DNA of 64,000 nt from an uncultured Bacteroidales bacterium (GCA_900318265.1 ONKA01000004.1:1-64000), one strand, 5' to 3'; shown: positions 42,177 to 50,215, counted from the stretch's first letter. The notes: generated from the letters alone by a model not told the origin. Made by a program: numbers and translations.

Positions 42177-42734
42177 TTATTTTTTCAGTGTAGGATTGGT
42201 AAAGATGGGGTCGGTCTGTATCACATTGCTTTCATGCAGGGCTCGGTCGAAGATGCGGATCTCGAACTTGACCGTGTCGTTGGGCGAGAAGGGATTCTGC
42301 ACCGTGAGTTTGTAGTCCATCGTGCCGCTGATGGCCTTCGGTTCCTCTGAATCGCGGAGCCTCTTGAAGCGGGCGTTGAAACTGACTGTGTCGTAACTCT
42401 GCGTCTGCGCGTTCCAACTCAGCAGCGGTGTCTTCACAAACTCTCCGTTGACGCATTTCAGGTAATCGACCACCATATTATAATAATATGCGTCATTGAA
42501 CCCAAAAGGAGGAAGTGTGTCGGCATCGTCGAGGCCCAAGTCGCCGTCGCCATCAGTGTAAGAGAACGAGATGACGCCCTCACCGCTGAACGTGCTGTCG
42601 GGATTCATCAGATAGGTGAAACCCTCGTATGCAATCTTCGGCTCGATGGGGTATTCCACGGGCTTTTGGCAGCAACACACCACCAAAGCCAGAAGAAGCA
42701 GCCCGATGAGATATCGTTTTTTCATTGTATCCAT
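42177..42734 (-). CDS. Lipoprotein of unknown function, first gene of exported-protein operon
   Basis: A 185-residue lipoprotein. The signal MKKRYLIGLLLLALVVCCC has adjacent cysteines, so the lipidated residue is ambiguous. The body contains FTYLMNPDSTFSGEGVISFSYTDGDGDLGLDDADTLPPFGFNDAYYYNMVVDYL. The DGDGDLG run is a calcium-site-like motif common in a Bacteroidota lipoprotein family seen next to secreted proteins. The alternative start three codons later is equally plausible. A near-consensus box TACTTTTA lies at 42744-42751. It leads lipoprotein, M1 peptidase, lipoprotein, then YD-type T9SS protein. Confidence 0.75.
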   Translation of the reverse strand: MDTMKKRYLIGLLLLALVVCCCQKPVEYPIEPKIAYEGFTYLMNPDSTFSGEGVISFSYTDGDGDLGLDDADTLPPFGFNDAYYYNMVVDYLKCVNGEFVKTPLLSWNAQTQSYDTVSFNARFKRLRDSEEPKAISGTMDYKLTVQNPFSPNDTVKFEIRIFDRALHESNVIQTDPIFTNPTLKK

Positions 42735-42881
42735 TTGAGGCGGTAAAAGTACGAATTTTTGGTGAAATCAGCACAACAATTATTGAATTGGATTATCTTT
42801 GATTTTCAGCCGATTAACCGGAAATCCACGAAAAAAGTCGTGGAAAAGTGTGGAAAAGTGTTGACACATTCACATTTTTTG

Positions 42882-42889
42882 TATCTTTG
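42882..42889 (+). promoter_or_regulatory. Promoter of the zeta toxin operon
   Basis: TATCTTTG (-7) with TTG at 42861-42863 as a -33 element, spacer 18. The predicted leader to the ATG at 42945 is about 50 bases. Confidence 0.6.
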
Positions 42890-42944
42890 CAGCGTGATTT
42901 GGCACGAAATATGCCTTCACATAAACGAGCAGAACCTTTATTTG

Positions 42945-43538
42945 ATGCCGAACATTTATATCATATCAGGTTGCAACGGAGCTGGAAAGACCACAGCCTC
43001 CTTGACTGTTTTGCCCGAAACGCTGCAGTGCAAGGAGTTCGTCAACTGCGACGAGATCGCCAAAGGTCTGTCACCGCTCAATCCCGACGGCGCCAAGGTC
43101 GCCGCTGGCCGCCTGATGTTGTCGCGCATCAAGAAACTCATCGCTGACAAAGAAGACTTTGCCATCGAGACCACCTTGGCTGCAAAATCCTACCACGCCC
43201 TTATCAACAAAGCCCGTCAGGAAGGCTACAAAGCCAGCCTCATCTATTTCTGGCTGCAAAGCCCCGACCTGGCCATCAAGCGCGTGGCAGAACGTGTCCA
43301 ACACGGCGGCCATCATGTGGACGACAGCATCATCCGCAGGCGCTACAAAGCGGGCATCAAGAACCTTTTCCATCTCTATTGCCCTGTCGTTGACTACTTT
43401 CTGTTCATCGACAACAGTATCATGCCCTCCGAAGTCATCGCCGAAGGAAGTATCAAATCCATCAAGTTTTATAACGAAGAAAAATTCAAAAAGATCAGAC
43501 AATATGACAACAGTAACAGTGAATGCCAAGAAGAATGA
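42945..43538 (+). CDS. Zeta toxin family protein (UDP-GlcNAc kinase-like P-loop enzyme)
   Basis: A 197-residue P-loop kinase. Walker A is GCNGAGKTT at residues 9-17. A conserved Asp/Glu segment FVNCDEIAKGLSP (substrate base region) follows, then GRLMLSRIKKLI, FAIETTLAAKSYHALI (the ET motif of zeta toxins), and the lid Arg residues in DSIIRRRYKAGIKNLF. Zeta toxins phosphorylate UDP-GlcNAc and block wall synthesis. Many chromosomal members may act on other substrates. The open frame extends upstream to 42759, but a promoter box at 42882 and the conserved start PNIYIISGCNG support ATG 42945. A small gene overlaps its end by 35 bases. Confidence 0.87.
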   Translation: MPNIYIISGCNGAGKTTASLTVLPETLQCKEFVNCDEIAKGLSPLNPDGAKVAAGRLMLSRIKKLIADKEDFAIETTLAAKSYHALINKARQEGYKASLIYFWLQSPDLAIKRVAERVQHGGHHVDDSIIRRRYKAGIKNLFHLYCPVVDYFLFIDNSIMPSEVIAEGSIKSIKFYNEEKFKKIRQYDNSNSECQEE

Positions 43539-43704
43539 AGTTTCGTCCTTCACCAAGAAATTGATGAGCGGCCTCGACCTCTCCATGCAACGCCTGCTGA
43601 CCATGCGCTGCCGTCACAACGGTTCCTTCTGCTTCTGCGATGCCGATGGCAACATCTACACCGTGAAAGCCAAGGAAGTCAGAGCCATGATGGAACAGGA
43701 ATAA
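43504..43704 (+). CDS. Small protein overlapping the zeta toxin gene, possible antitoxin or partner
   Basis: A 66-residue protein starting MTTVTVNAKKNEVSSFTKKLMSGL, with a Cys-containing middle (RCRHNGSFCFCDADG) and an acidic end. The TVNAKKNEVSSFTKKL opening resembles small proteins encoded beside zeta-type toxins in Bacteroidales, which I recall as upstream rather than downstream genes. Here it begins 35 bases before the toxin stop in another frame, so it is translationally coupled. A terminator follows at 43730-43769, closing a two-gene unit. The antitoxin role is an inference. Confidence 0.6.
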   Translation: MTTVTVNAKKNEVSSFTKKLMSGLDLSMQRLLTMRCRHNGSFCFCDADGNIYTVKAKEVRAMMEQE

Positions 43705-43729
43705 TCTCCTGCATCACATAGAACCTCAA

Positions 43730-43769
43730 CCACGACTTGCAGGGTCGCCCTGCGAATCGTGGTTTTTTC
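43730..43769 (+). terminator. Intrinsic terminator of the zeta toxin operon
   Basis: CCACGA-TTGCAGGG-TCG-CCCTGCGAA-TCGTGG type long hairpin (one side 43730-43745, other side 43748-43763) followed by TTTTTT. It ends right before the fucosidase promoter box. Confidence 0.8.
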
Positions 43770-43770
43770 G

Positions 43771-43778
43771 TATCTTTG
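43771..43778 (+). promoter_or_regulatory. -7 promoter box for the GH29 fucosidase
   Basis: TATCTTTG, 21 bases upstream of the ATG at 43800, immediately after the terminator T-run. Confidence 0.6.
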
Positions 43779-43799
43779 GCGCCATAAAAACCGCATTCC

Positions 43800-45206
43800 A
43801 TGAACAAAAAAGTCATCCTTCTTTTATTAATAGGCATCCTCTGTACAACCGCCTTCGCCCAATCCGACCAAGACCCCGAAACCGACCCCGTTATCACGAA
43901 CCGCATCAGCCAATGGCAGGACTTGAAGTTCGGCTTCATGATGCATTGGGGCATGTACGCCCAATGGGAAGTGGTGGAGTCGTGGTCCATCTGCAACGAG
44001 CCTTGGATCAACCGCAATGGCGCTGACTACTATCAATATAAGACTGATTATCAAAACCTTAACAAAACATTCAACCCCAAGAATTTCCACCCTGAAAAAT
44101 GGGCCGAGGCCGCCCAAAACGCAGGAATGAAGTATGTCGTCTTCACCACAAAGCACCACGACGGCTTCTGCCTATTCGACACCAAGGAGACCTCCTACTC
44201 CACCGTCGACCCGAGCTGTCCGTTCTCCAAGAACCCTAAAGCCGACATCACAGGCGAGGTGGTGAAAGCCTTCCGCGACAAAGGCTTCTGGACGGGCCTC
44301 TACTTCTCCAAGCCCGACTGGCACTGCGACGACTACTGGGCACACGAATGGGCCACCCCCGACCGCAACGTCAACTACGACCCGACCGTCATGCCCGAGC
44401 GTTTCGAGAAATACAAACAATTCACCCACAGACAGATACGTGAACTCACCCATAACTACGGCGACATCGATATCCTGTGGCTCGATGGCGGCTGGGTACG
44501 CCCCGAATGGAGCGTGAACGACGAAACGCGACCATGGCTCGGCTGCCAAGGCTACATCCAAGACATCGACATGCCCACGGTGGCCTCCATCGCCCGCGAG
44601 AACAATCCCGACCTTATCATCGTCGACCGCTCAGTAGGTGGAAAATACGAGAACTACCAGACCCCAGAGCAACAAGTGCCCGACTCGCTCCTTCCCTATC
44701 CCTGGGAGACCTGCATGTCGATGGGCAACTCGTGGTCGTATGTCTCCACCGACACCTATAAAAGCACCAACAAACTCATCCATCTCTTGTGTGACATCGT
44801 TGCCAAAGGCGGCAACTTCCTCCTCAATGTGGGTCCCGATGCCGATGGCAACTTGCCCGACACCGCCCTGCTCCGTATGAAGGAAATCGGAGAATGGATG
44901 CAGGTGAACGGTGAGGCCATCTATGGCACGCGACCCATCTATCCCTTCACCTACGGCAAGTTCCGCTTCACGCAAAAAGGGGACAAAGTCTATGGCATCT
45001 TCCTCTTGGACGAGCAGGAAAGTCCCGTTCCCGACACCTATTGGTTCGATGGCAAAGGCATGAAGCTCAAAACCGGAAAAATCAAAGTCTTGGGCTGCAA
45101 AAAGAAAGCCTCCCTTTGCAGAGAGGCTGATGGTCGCTACCGCATCGACTTCCCGAACTCGTTCGAGATGCCGCATGCGGTGGTGTTTGAAATGCGGCAG
45201 AAATAA
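43800..45206 (+). CDS. Alpha-L-fucosidase, glycoside hydrolase family 29
   Basis: A 468-residue secreted enzyme with a signal peptide (1-20, ending AFAQ). The GH29 barrel is evident from DLKFGFMMHWGMYAQW, KYVVFTTKHHDGFCLFDTK, GFWTGLYFSKPDWH and GDIDILWLDGGWVRPEW. The catalytic nucleophile is D229 in WLDGG. A small C-terminal beta domain begins around 395. It releases alpha-L-fucose from host or plant glycans. There is no SusC/SusD pair or other glycosidase beside it, so it is not in a classical polysaccharide utilisation locus here. Its stop codon abuts the stop of leuS with no gap. Confidence 0.95.
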   Translation: MNKKVILLLLIGILCTTAFAQSDQDPETDPVITNRISQWQDLKFGFMMHWGMYAQWEVVESWSICNEPWINRNGADYYQYKTDYQNLNKTFNPKNFHPEKWAEAAQNAGMKYVVFTTKHHDGFCLFDTKETSYSTVDPSCPFSKNPKADITGEVVKAFRDKGFWTGLYFSKPDWHCDDYWAHEWATPDRNVNYDPTVMPERFEKYKQFTHRQIRELTHNYGDIDILWLDGGWVRPEWSVNDETRPWLGCQGYIQDIDMPTVASIARENNPDLIIVDRSVGGKYENYQTPEQQVPDSLLPYPWETCMSMGNSWSYVSTDTYKSTNKLIHLLCDIVAKGGNFLLNVGPDADGNLPDTALLRMKEIGEWMQVNGEAIYGTRPIYPFTYGKFRFTQKGDKVYGIFLLDEQESPVPDTYWFDGKGMKLKTGKIKVLGCKKKASLCREADGRYRIDFPNSFEMPHAVVFEMRQK

Positions 45207-48134
45207 TTATCCCACCACGATATTGACAATCTTCTTCGGCACGTAGATGACCTTGCGCACCTGCTTGCCTTCAATCCATTTGGCGGCTTCGGGGGCGGCA
45301 AGCACGGCGGCTTGCACCTCGTCGGCATTCATCGTGACAGGCAGTTCCATATTGAAACGCATCTTACCGTTGAAGCTGATGGGGTAGTTGAAGCTGTTTT
45401 CCACCGTCTTGCTTTCATCATAGACGGGGAACGCGGCGTTCACCACAGAAGTCTCATGACCCAGCAGGTGCCACAACTCCTCGGCGATATGTGGTGCGTA
45501 AGGCGAAATCATCACCGTCAGAGGCTCAAGGATCTCACGCTTGTTGCACTTCATGTCGGCCAGCTCGTTGACGCAAATCATGAAGGCCGAAACGACCGTG
45601 TTGAACGAGATGCTCTCGATGCCGTCCTCTTCCTTCTTGATAAGCTTATGCAAGCTCTTCAACTCGGGTGCAGTAGCAGGCTCGTCGCTGACGCAGAACT
45701 CGTTGTTCTCGTTGTGGAACAGCCTCCAGAACTTGCGCACAAAACGGAAGGTGCCTTCGATGCCCTGCGTGTCCCAAGGCTTGGATTGCTCCAAAGGTCC
45801 TAAGAACATCTCATAGAGACGGAGCGTGTCGGCACCGTATTTCTCCACGAGGTCGTCGGGATTCTGTACATTGTACTTCGACTTCGACATCTTCTCGATC
45901 TCGTTGCCACAGACAAAGATATCGTTGCCATCCTTGTCCTTCTCGAAGATGAACTGGGCCTCTTTCAGGTCATCGCGCCACAGGCGGAATGCCTCCACAT
46001 CAAGGATGTCGTTGCGCACCATGTTGATGTCCACATGGATCGGGTCACTGAACTGCTCACGGCCTTCCAGATTCTTCGAGATGAAGATAGGAGTGCCATC
46101 ATAAGCCTCGCCCTCGACAAATGCGGGAACATCCTTCCCTGCGATAAGGTCCTTGATGCGTTGCTCGACAAAGTCGGTGCCATTCTTGTAGTCGTTCACC
46201 ACATCGATAATAGGGACAAGCAACAGCTTGTAACCTTTCTCGGCAGCATAATCCTGCCAAGGCTCGGCCACCTTTTCGAGGTTGCCCATACGGTTAATCT
46301 CAATCAAGATACCTTTCTCGGGGCAGAAGAAGTCGAAACGACGGCGGCCATCCTTGAAGTCCTTTTCGAACTTCACGCCCAACTTGTTGTCCTTGATAAG
46401 ACGCCACACGCCATATTCACACATCTTCTCCATGTTGGCGCGATAGGCAAAACTCGAACGGCCTTGGATCATACCTTGGTTAATCATCCTTTGGAAAGGT
46501 TCATCTTTGCATGACAAACCAATATCAAACAAGAACTTGCACCAGAAGCGGCTGTAAATCAAGTGGCCAGTGGCATGTTCAGCGCCACCGATATAGAGGT
46601 CGACGTTCTGCCAATAGTCGTTGGCTTCGCGGCTGAAGTATTCCTTGTCGTTATGCGGGTCCTCATAGCGGAAATAGTAACCGCTGGAACCAGCAAAGCC
46701 CGGCATGGTGTTGGTCTCGATGGGATAGCCTTCCTCCGTGACCCAGTTCTTGGCGCGGGCCAAAGGCGGCTCACCCGTCTCGGTGGGTTTGTATTCACTG
46801 ATGGCAGGCAACTCAAGCGGCAGTTTCGACTCGTCCATGGCGTAAGGCATGCCGTCCTTGTAGTAGATCGGGAAAGGCTCACCCCAATAGCGCTGGCGGC
46901 TAAAGATGGCATCGCGCAGACGGTAGTTGGTCTTGCCCGTGCCGACGCCGAGTTTCTCCAGTTCTTCAATCATGCGCTCAATGGCTTTCTTCACCGTCAG
47001 GCCGTTGAGGAAGCCAGAGTTGACCAGTTCGCCGTCCTTGGCATCGAAGCTCTCCTCCCAAGTGGAAGGATCAGTGGCCTCTGTACCAAGCTTCTTCACC
47101 ACTTGGATGATAGGCAGGTTGAAATGACGGGCAAAGGCGAAGTCACGGCTGTCGTGGGCAGGCACGGCCATGATGGCACCCGTACCGTAACCCATCAGCA
47201 CGTAGTCAGCAATCCAAATCGGCAGTTTGGCACCCGTGATGGGGTTGATGCCGTAGGCACCCGTGAAGGCGCCGCTCACTTTACGTACCTCAGCCATACG
47301 CTCACGCTCGCTGCGATTCTTGGTGCGGGTGATGTATTCCTCCACCTCGGCGCGTTGCTCAGGCGTGGTGATTTCGCTCACCAGCTCATGCTCGGGAGCC
47401 AGCACCATGAAGGTGGTGCCAAACAAGGTATCCGCACGCGTCGTAAACACCTCTAAATCTATATCTTTACCATCTACCTTGAAGATAACGGAAGCGCCCA
47501 TGGATTTGCCTATCCAGTTGCGCTGCAGGTCCTTCACCGACTCGCTCCAGTCCACGGTCTCGAGGCCTTGAAGCAGGCGGTCGGCGTAGGCGGTGATGCG
47601 CAGTTGCCATTGTTTCATCGACTTGCGCTCTACAGGGAAACCGCCACGCACCGAGAGGCCGTCGGCCACCTCATCGTTGGCGAGCACCGTACCCAGGCCC
47701 GGGCACCAGTTCACCATGGCCTCGGCTTGATAGGCAAGACGGTAGTTCATCAGTACCTCTTGTTGCTGCTTCTCGCTCATTGCCTTCCACTCGGCGGCGG
47801 TGAAGCTCAACGGCTTGCTCTCGGCCACATTGAGGCCTTCGGTACCTTTCTCCTCGAAACGAGCAATCAGCTTGCTGATGGGCTGGGCCTTTTGGCAGCC
47901 GTTGCAGTAGAACGAGTTAAACAATTGAAGGAAGGTCCATTGCGTCCATTTGTAGTAGCCAGGCTCGCAGGTGCGCACCTCGCGGTCCCAATCGTAGCAG
48001 AAGCCGATCTTGTCCATTTGTTCGCGGTAGCGGTTGATGTTCTTCTCGGTCGTCACGGCGGGGTGTGTACCGGTTTGGATGGCATATTGCTCAGCGGGCA
48101 GACCGTAGGCGTCGTAGCCCATCGGATGCAACAC
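45207..48134 (-). CDS. leuS: Leucine--tRNA ligase, main part of a frameshifted gene
   Basis: A 975-residue open frame beginning at GTG ([18 protein letters not shown]). It covers most of LeuRS: the editing domain ([19 protein letters not shown] near 231), a Cys-containing zinc-like region, the KMSKS signature at about 748-752, the anticodon domain ([20 protein letters not shown]) and a C-terminal domain ending VNIVVG. It lacks the HIGH motif, which lies in the upstream fragment 48146-48328 in another frame. On its own it could not activate leucine. It also carries an extra domain of about 105 residues before KMSKS (see 46119-46439). The N-terminal break may be an assembly error, because leuS is essential. 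Confidence 0.9.
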   Translation of the reverse strand: MLHPMGYDAYGLPAEQYAIQTGTHPAVTTEKNINRYREQMDKIGFCYDWDREVRTCEPGYYKWTQWTFLQLFNSFYCNGCQKAQPISKLIARFEEKGTEGLNVAESKPLSFTAAEWKAMSEKQQQEVLMNYRLAYQAEAMVNWCPGLGTVLANDEVADGLSVRGGFPVERKSMKQWQLRITAYADRLLQGLETVDWSESVKDLQRNWIGKSMGASVIFKVDGKDIDLEVFTTRADTLFGTTFMVLAPEHELVSEITTPEQRAEVEEYITRTKNRSERERMAEVRKVSGAFTGAYGINPITGAKLPIWIADYVLMGYGTGAIMAVPAHDSRDFAFARHFNLPIIQVVKKLGTEATDPSTWEESFDAKDGELVNSGFLNGLTVKKAIERMIEELEKLGVGTGKTNYRLRDAIFSRQRYWGEPFPIYYKDGMPYAMDESKLPLELPAISEYKPTETGEPPLARAKNWVTEEGYPIETNTMPGFAGSSGYYFRYEDPHNDKEYFSREANDYWQNVDLYIGGAEHATGHLIYSRFWCKFLFDIGLSCKDEPFQRMINQGMIQGRSSFAYRANMEKMCEYGVWRLIKDNKLGVKFEKDFKDGRRRFDFFCPEKGILIEINRMGNLEKVAEPWQDYAAEKGYKLLLVPIIDVVNDYKNGTDFVEQRIKDLIAGKDVPAFVEGEAYDGTPIFISKNLEGREQFSDPIHVDINMVRNDILDVEAFRLWRDDLKEAQFIFEKDKDGNDIFVCGNEIEKMSKSKYNVQNPDDLVEKYGADTLRLYEMFLGPLEQSKPWDTQGIEGTFRFVRKFWRLFHNENNEFCVSDEPATAPELKSLHKLIKKEEDGIESISFNTVVSAFMICVNELADMKCNKREILEPLTVMISPYAPHIAEELWHLLGHETSVVNAAFPVYDESKTVENSFNYPISFNGKMRFNMELPVTMNADEVQAAVLAAPEAAKWIEGKQVRKVIYVPKKIVNIVVG
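46119..46439 (-). other. Extra PD-(D/E)XK-like (DUF559/Vsr-type) domain inserted in LeuRS
   Basis: Residues about 566-672 of the LeuRS frame (from [15 protein letters not shown] to AFVEGEAYD) have no counterpart in ordinary bacterial LeuRS, where GRSSFAYR runs almost directly into the PIFIS..L......PIHVD segment. The insert reads LWKLxxNxxLGxKFxxxxxxGxxRxDFFCPEKxxLIEIN...GYKLLLVP, which follows the DUF559/Vsr nuclease-like fold. D601 is in RRFDFF and E612-I-N614 in LIEIN. The usual third catalytic residue is Asn, so activity is doubtful. Fold assignment is by pattern. Confidence 0.6.
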
Positions 48135-48145
48135 ATTGAAGCCTT

Positions 48146-48328
48146 TCAGCCTTTTATATCTTGCAAGCCCAGCGGATGTCCCACGTGCAAGCCAGCTCCC
48201 GAAGGATACGGGAACATATCCAAGACATAGAATTTCGGCTTACTGTGGTCAATATCAACCTTATAGATTTTGTTGTCGCGCCAATACTGCTGCCACTTTT
48301 TCTCGATTTCGGTAAAGTTATAGTCCAT
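48146..48328 (-). pseudogene. leuS: leuS N-terminal fragment with the HIGH motif
   Basis: Starts [16 protein letters not shown], a typical Bacteroidota LeuRS N-terminus, and reads through [16 protein letters not shown] (HIGH motif as H48-V-G-H51), then six unrelated residues and TGA. In the next frame the sequence continues [10 protein letters not shown] and joins the 975-residue frame. Relatives have about seven residues (Y.ASDIY type) between HPLG and ARYK. A loss of about 19 bases near 48164-48168 would explain both the missing residues and the shift. The promoter box TATTTTTG at 48366-48373 fits this start. Confidence 0.8.
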
Positions 48329-48365
48329 ACAACGAGGTGTTTTTTGCTGTTTTTGAAAGAAACTG

Positions 48366-48373
48366 CAAAAATA
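48366..48373 (-). promoter_or_regulatory. -7 promoter box for leuS
   Basis: TATTTTTG on the minus strand, 37 bases upstream of the ATG at 48328. Confidence 0.5.
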
Positions 48374-48380
48374 CAGTTTT

Positions 48381-48788
48381 TTAGAATGTAACAGCCGCAA
48401 ATTCTTGACCTAATTGATGGATTTGTTGCAAAATCTGTTGCTCTCGTTCTTGGGAAGGCTTTTTAAAGCCATTGATATAGTTACGAAGCAATCCAGCATT
48501 AATACCCGCCTTCAATGCAAACTGTCCAACATTGATTTCCGGATGGGTCAAGAAAAAGCGTTGCAACTCAGAAGGTTCCGCCTCATCGTAAGTAAAACTC
48601 TCAAAACTGACATCCACATCCAAATTTCGCCAATGGATGCCGATCGTGCTGATTTCATATTCTTCACGTTCCGAATCAGAAGCCTTCAACAAATCTTTAT
48701 ACCAAAGTAGCGACTGGCGATAGGTCTTTCCATCATCGCCATGGCCATAGAGCCACTCGCCCTCAAACCATATTTTATTGATCTTCAT
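48381..48788 (-). CDS. DUF2442 domain protein with C-terminal helix-turn-helix
   Basis: A 135-residue protein. The N-terminal part (about 1-75) has the DUF2442-type layout: [37 protein letters not shown] and [17 protein letters not shown]. The C-terminal part (about 85-130) looks like a small XRE-type helix-turn-helix ([29 protein letters not shown]). The pair DUF4160-DUF2442 is frequent and often proposed as a toxin-antitoxin-like module, with the HTH protein as the regulator. The chosen ATG overlaps the DUF4160 gene by 14 bases. The longer open frame is its shadow. Confidence 0.8.
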   Translation of the reverse strand: MKINKIWFEGEWLYGHGDDGKTYRQSLLWYKDLLKASDSEREEYEISTIGIHWRNLDVDVSFESFTYDEAEPSELQRFFLTHPEINVGQFALKAGINAGLLRNYINGFKKPSQEREQQILQQIHQLGQEFAAVTF

Positions 48789-49032
48789 CGTCTTCTGGTT
48801 TAAAGATTTCATACCAACGATTGATGATAATGTCGGCGTTTTCATGAATGGCACGCTCAATACGTTTCAAGTCGTTAGCTTTGATGTTGTTTGAACTCTC
48901 CAACACAAAGCCTTCTCCATCCCAAACAAATTTGGCATCGCCATTGTGGCCTCTCACATGCACATGGATTGGCTCATGTTCATGGGAAAAGAACATAAAA
49001 ATAAAACCATACTGTCTAAATAATTCTGGCAT
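48775..49032 (-). CDS. DUF4160 domain protein
   Basis: An 85-residue protein with the DUF4160 signature: MPELFRQYGFIFMFFSHEHEPIHVHVRGHNGDAKFVW, in which the HEHEPIHVHV run is the family's conserved His-rich motif. It ends ADIIINRWYEIF. The function is unknown. It is almost always next to a DUF2442 gene, as here with overlap, which supports a two-gene toxin-antitoxin-like unit. A TATCTTTG promoter box lies at 49056-49063. Confidence 0.85.
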   Translation of the reverse strand: MPELFRQYGFIFMFFSHEHEPIHVHVRGHNGDAKFVWDGEGFVLESSNNIKANDLKRIERAIHENADIIINRWYEIFKPEDDEDQ

Positions 49033-49055
49033 AATCAGTTTGTTTAATTATACCG

Positions 49056-49063
49056 CAAAGATA
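49056..49063 (-). promoter_or_regulatory. -7 promoter box for the DUF4160/DUF2442 pair
   Basis: TATCTTTG on the minus strand, 23 bases upstream of the ATG at 49032. Confidence 0.55.
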
Positions 49064-49156
49064 GGTATTATTTTTGATTCCCAGAGGTATTAAAAGCAAA
49101 AAAAGCACAGTCTTGCTAATATTAATGGGTTTTTGATAAAAGAGCTGAATATAGGA

Positions 49157-49711
49157 CTATAAATCATCTCCATTCGCCTGATTGTATACATTGTCATAAA
49201 ACATCAATATCTTGTATTTTCCATATTGTTCAAATATATCAAACCAAACTTGCCTATTTAAAATATCCTCATCTGTATCTTCATCTGAAAGCACCTGATA
49301 GAATGCAGCTTGATATGGCTTTTTATTTACCAACATTTCATACGAAATATCTTCACTCTCTGGTATACTATTATTCTTAAGTGTTAGATACTTAGCATTA
49401 TTGCTGAATTGTTGGCATAAATTGTTATACCTAATCTTTATTTGACTTTCATCCACTGAATATTTATCTGCCACAAAAATACGATACACCTTGTTGTTAT
49501 TTGTCACAACAGCAATTTCAACATCTCGACCATTAAATTCTCCTTCCAAGTAATCTGTCGTACTATTGTACTTGTAACCTTTTGCCTTCAATTTTTGTAT
49601 CATTTCTGACTTATAACCATCAACAGGAATACCGAGAAACTTCGTAACCTCTTTTTGCGCGAAAACAGTAGTTGAAGCAACTAACAATAGCATTAGTAGT
49701 AATCTTTTCAT
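49157..49711 (-). CDS. Secreted protein of unknown function
   Basis: A 184-residue protein with a signal peptide (MKRLLLMLLLVASTTVFAQ). The mature protein starts KEVTKFLGIPVDGYKSEMIQKLKAKGYKYN, a pattern I recognise from a common uncharacterised Bacteroidales periplasmic family in which FLGIPVDG-K-EM is constant. The rest is mixed alpha/beta (VYRIFVADKYSVDESQIKIRYNNLC). Base composition is AT-richer than neighbouring genes, suggesting a separate history. A structured leader-like region lies just upstream (49735-49976). Confidence 0.72.
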   Translation of the reverse strand: MKRLLLMLLLVASTTVFAQKEVTKFLGIPVDGYKSEMIQKLKAKGYKYNSTTDYLEGEFNGRDVEIAVVTNNNKVYRIFVADKYSVDESQIKIRYNNLCQQFSNNAKYLTLKNNSIPESEDISYEMLVNKKPYQAAFYQVLSDEDTDEDILNRQVWFDIFEQYGKYKILMFYDNVYNQANGDDL

Positions 49712-49734
49712 CTTGTTTTATTACAGCTCTCAGT

Positions 49735-49976
49735 CCCCAAAGCATAGGAGAATCCTTTATTCCCCAGATTTGTTGATACAAAAGAAGCGTGGAACTGACT
49801 ATGCCACGCTGCAGATGAAGGTCGTAGGAAACCCGAGAATACGAGCATGTATAACAGCCCACGCTAAAAGCGCGGAACCATCATGCCATCTCTTGTATTC
49901 TCAATGAAAAGTTCCTACGTTTTCACCTACAAGACAAGCATAACGCTTCTATAAAACAGACTTGGCGAACCAAATC
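49735..49976 (-). ncRNA. Candidate structured RNA or leader, unassigned
   Basis: The gap between 49711 and 50216 has no convincing gene but strong pairing potential. GTAGGAA (49824-49830) pairs with TTCCTAC (49912-49918), and GAGAATACGAG (49835-49845) with CTTGTATTCTC (49892-49902, one G-U). CATG at 49846 pairs with CATG at 49882, and inside is CCaCGC-TAAAA-GCGcGG. A separate hairpin is GCGTGG (49787-49792) with CCACGC (49804-49809). On the minus strand TATTTTTG (49983-49990) would start a transcript of about 250 bases running into the gene at 49711. Strand and identity are uncertain; short ORFs in it are treated as non-coding. Confidence 0.4.
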
Positions 49977-49982
49977 CAATGG

Positions 49983-49990
49983 CAAAAATA
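49983..49990 (-). promoter_or_regulatory. Possible promoter of the structured leader region
   Basis: TATTTTTG on the minus strand, upstream of the hairpins at 49787-49918. AT-rich surroundings make chance matches likely. Confidence 0.3.
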
Positions 49991-50113
49991 AGGAAAATAC
50001 CTGAATACTTATGCTAACTATAGTATTTTTTCAACTTTTCAATAAAACTGTTGCGTTTAATACAATTGAGGTATCGTAATCAAACAACTAAAAACCAATG
50101 ATTTATCCGACAG

Positions 50114-50153
50114 CAAACGACTACAAACGACTGTAATCGACTACAAACGTTTT
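50114..50153 (+). repeat. Ten-base tandem repeats upstream of the ORF6N gene
   Basis: CAAACGACTA, CAAACGACTG, TAATCGACTA and CAAACGTTTT follow each other at exact 10-base spacing, 60-100 bases upstream of the ORF6N ATG. Helical phasing suggests a possible operator. No protein is known to bind it. Confidence 0.5.
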
Positions 50154-50215
50154 ATCAACGGCTCATTCTTGCCAAGCAACGTTATTTTGCAGCGTAAAAT
50201 CACAAAAGTATTAGT

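Noticed and set aside
43800-45206. Polysaccharide utilisation locus around the GH29 fucosidase
   Set aside because: No SusC/SusD pair, sulfatase or other glycosidase is adjacent. The neighbours are a toxin unit and leuS.
46119-46439. Intein in LeuRS
   Set aside because: No Cys/Ser/Thr at the start of the insert and no His-Asn at its end. The segment looks like a nuclease-like domain only.
49620-49907. Short ORFs of 64-80 codons on both strands in the structured region
   Set aside because: They overlap the base-paired segments, have no start context or domain, and occur in both directions, so they are more likely by-products of an RNA or repeat.
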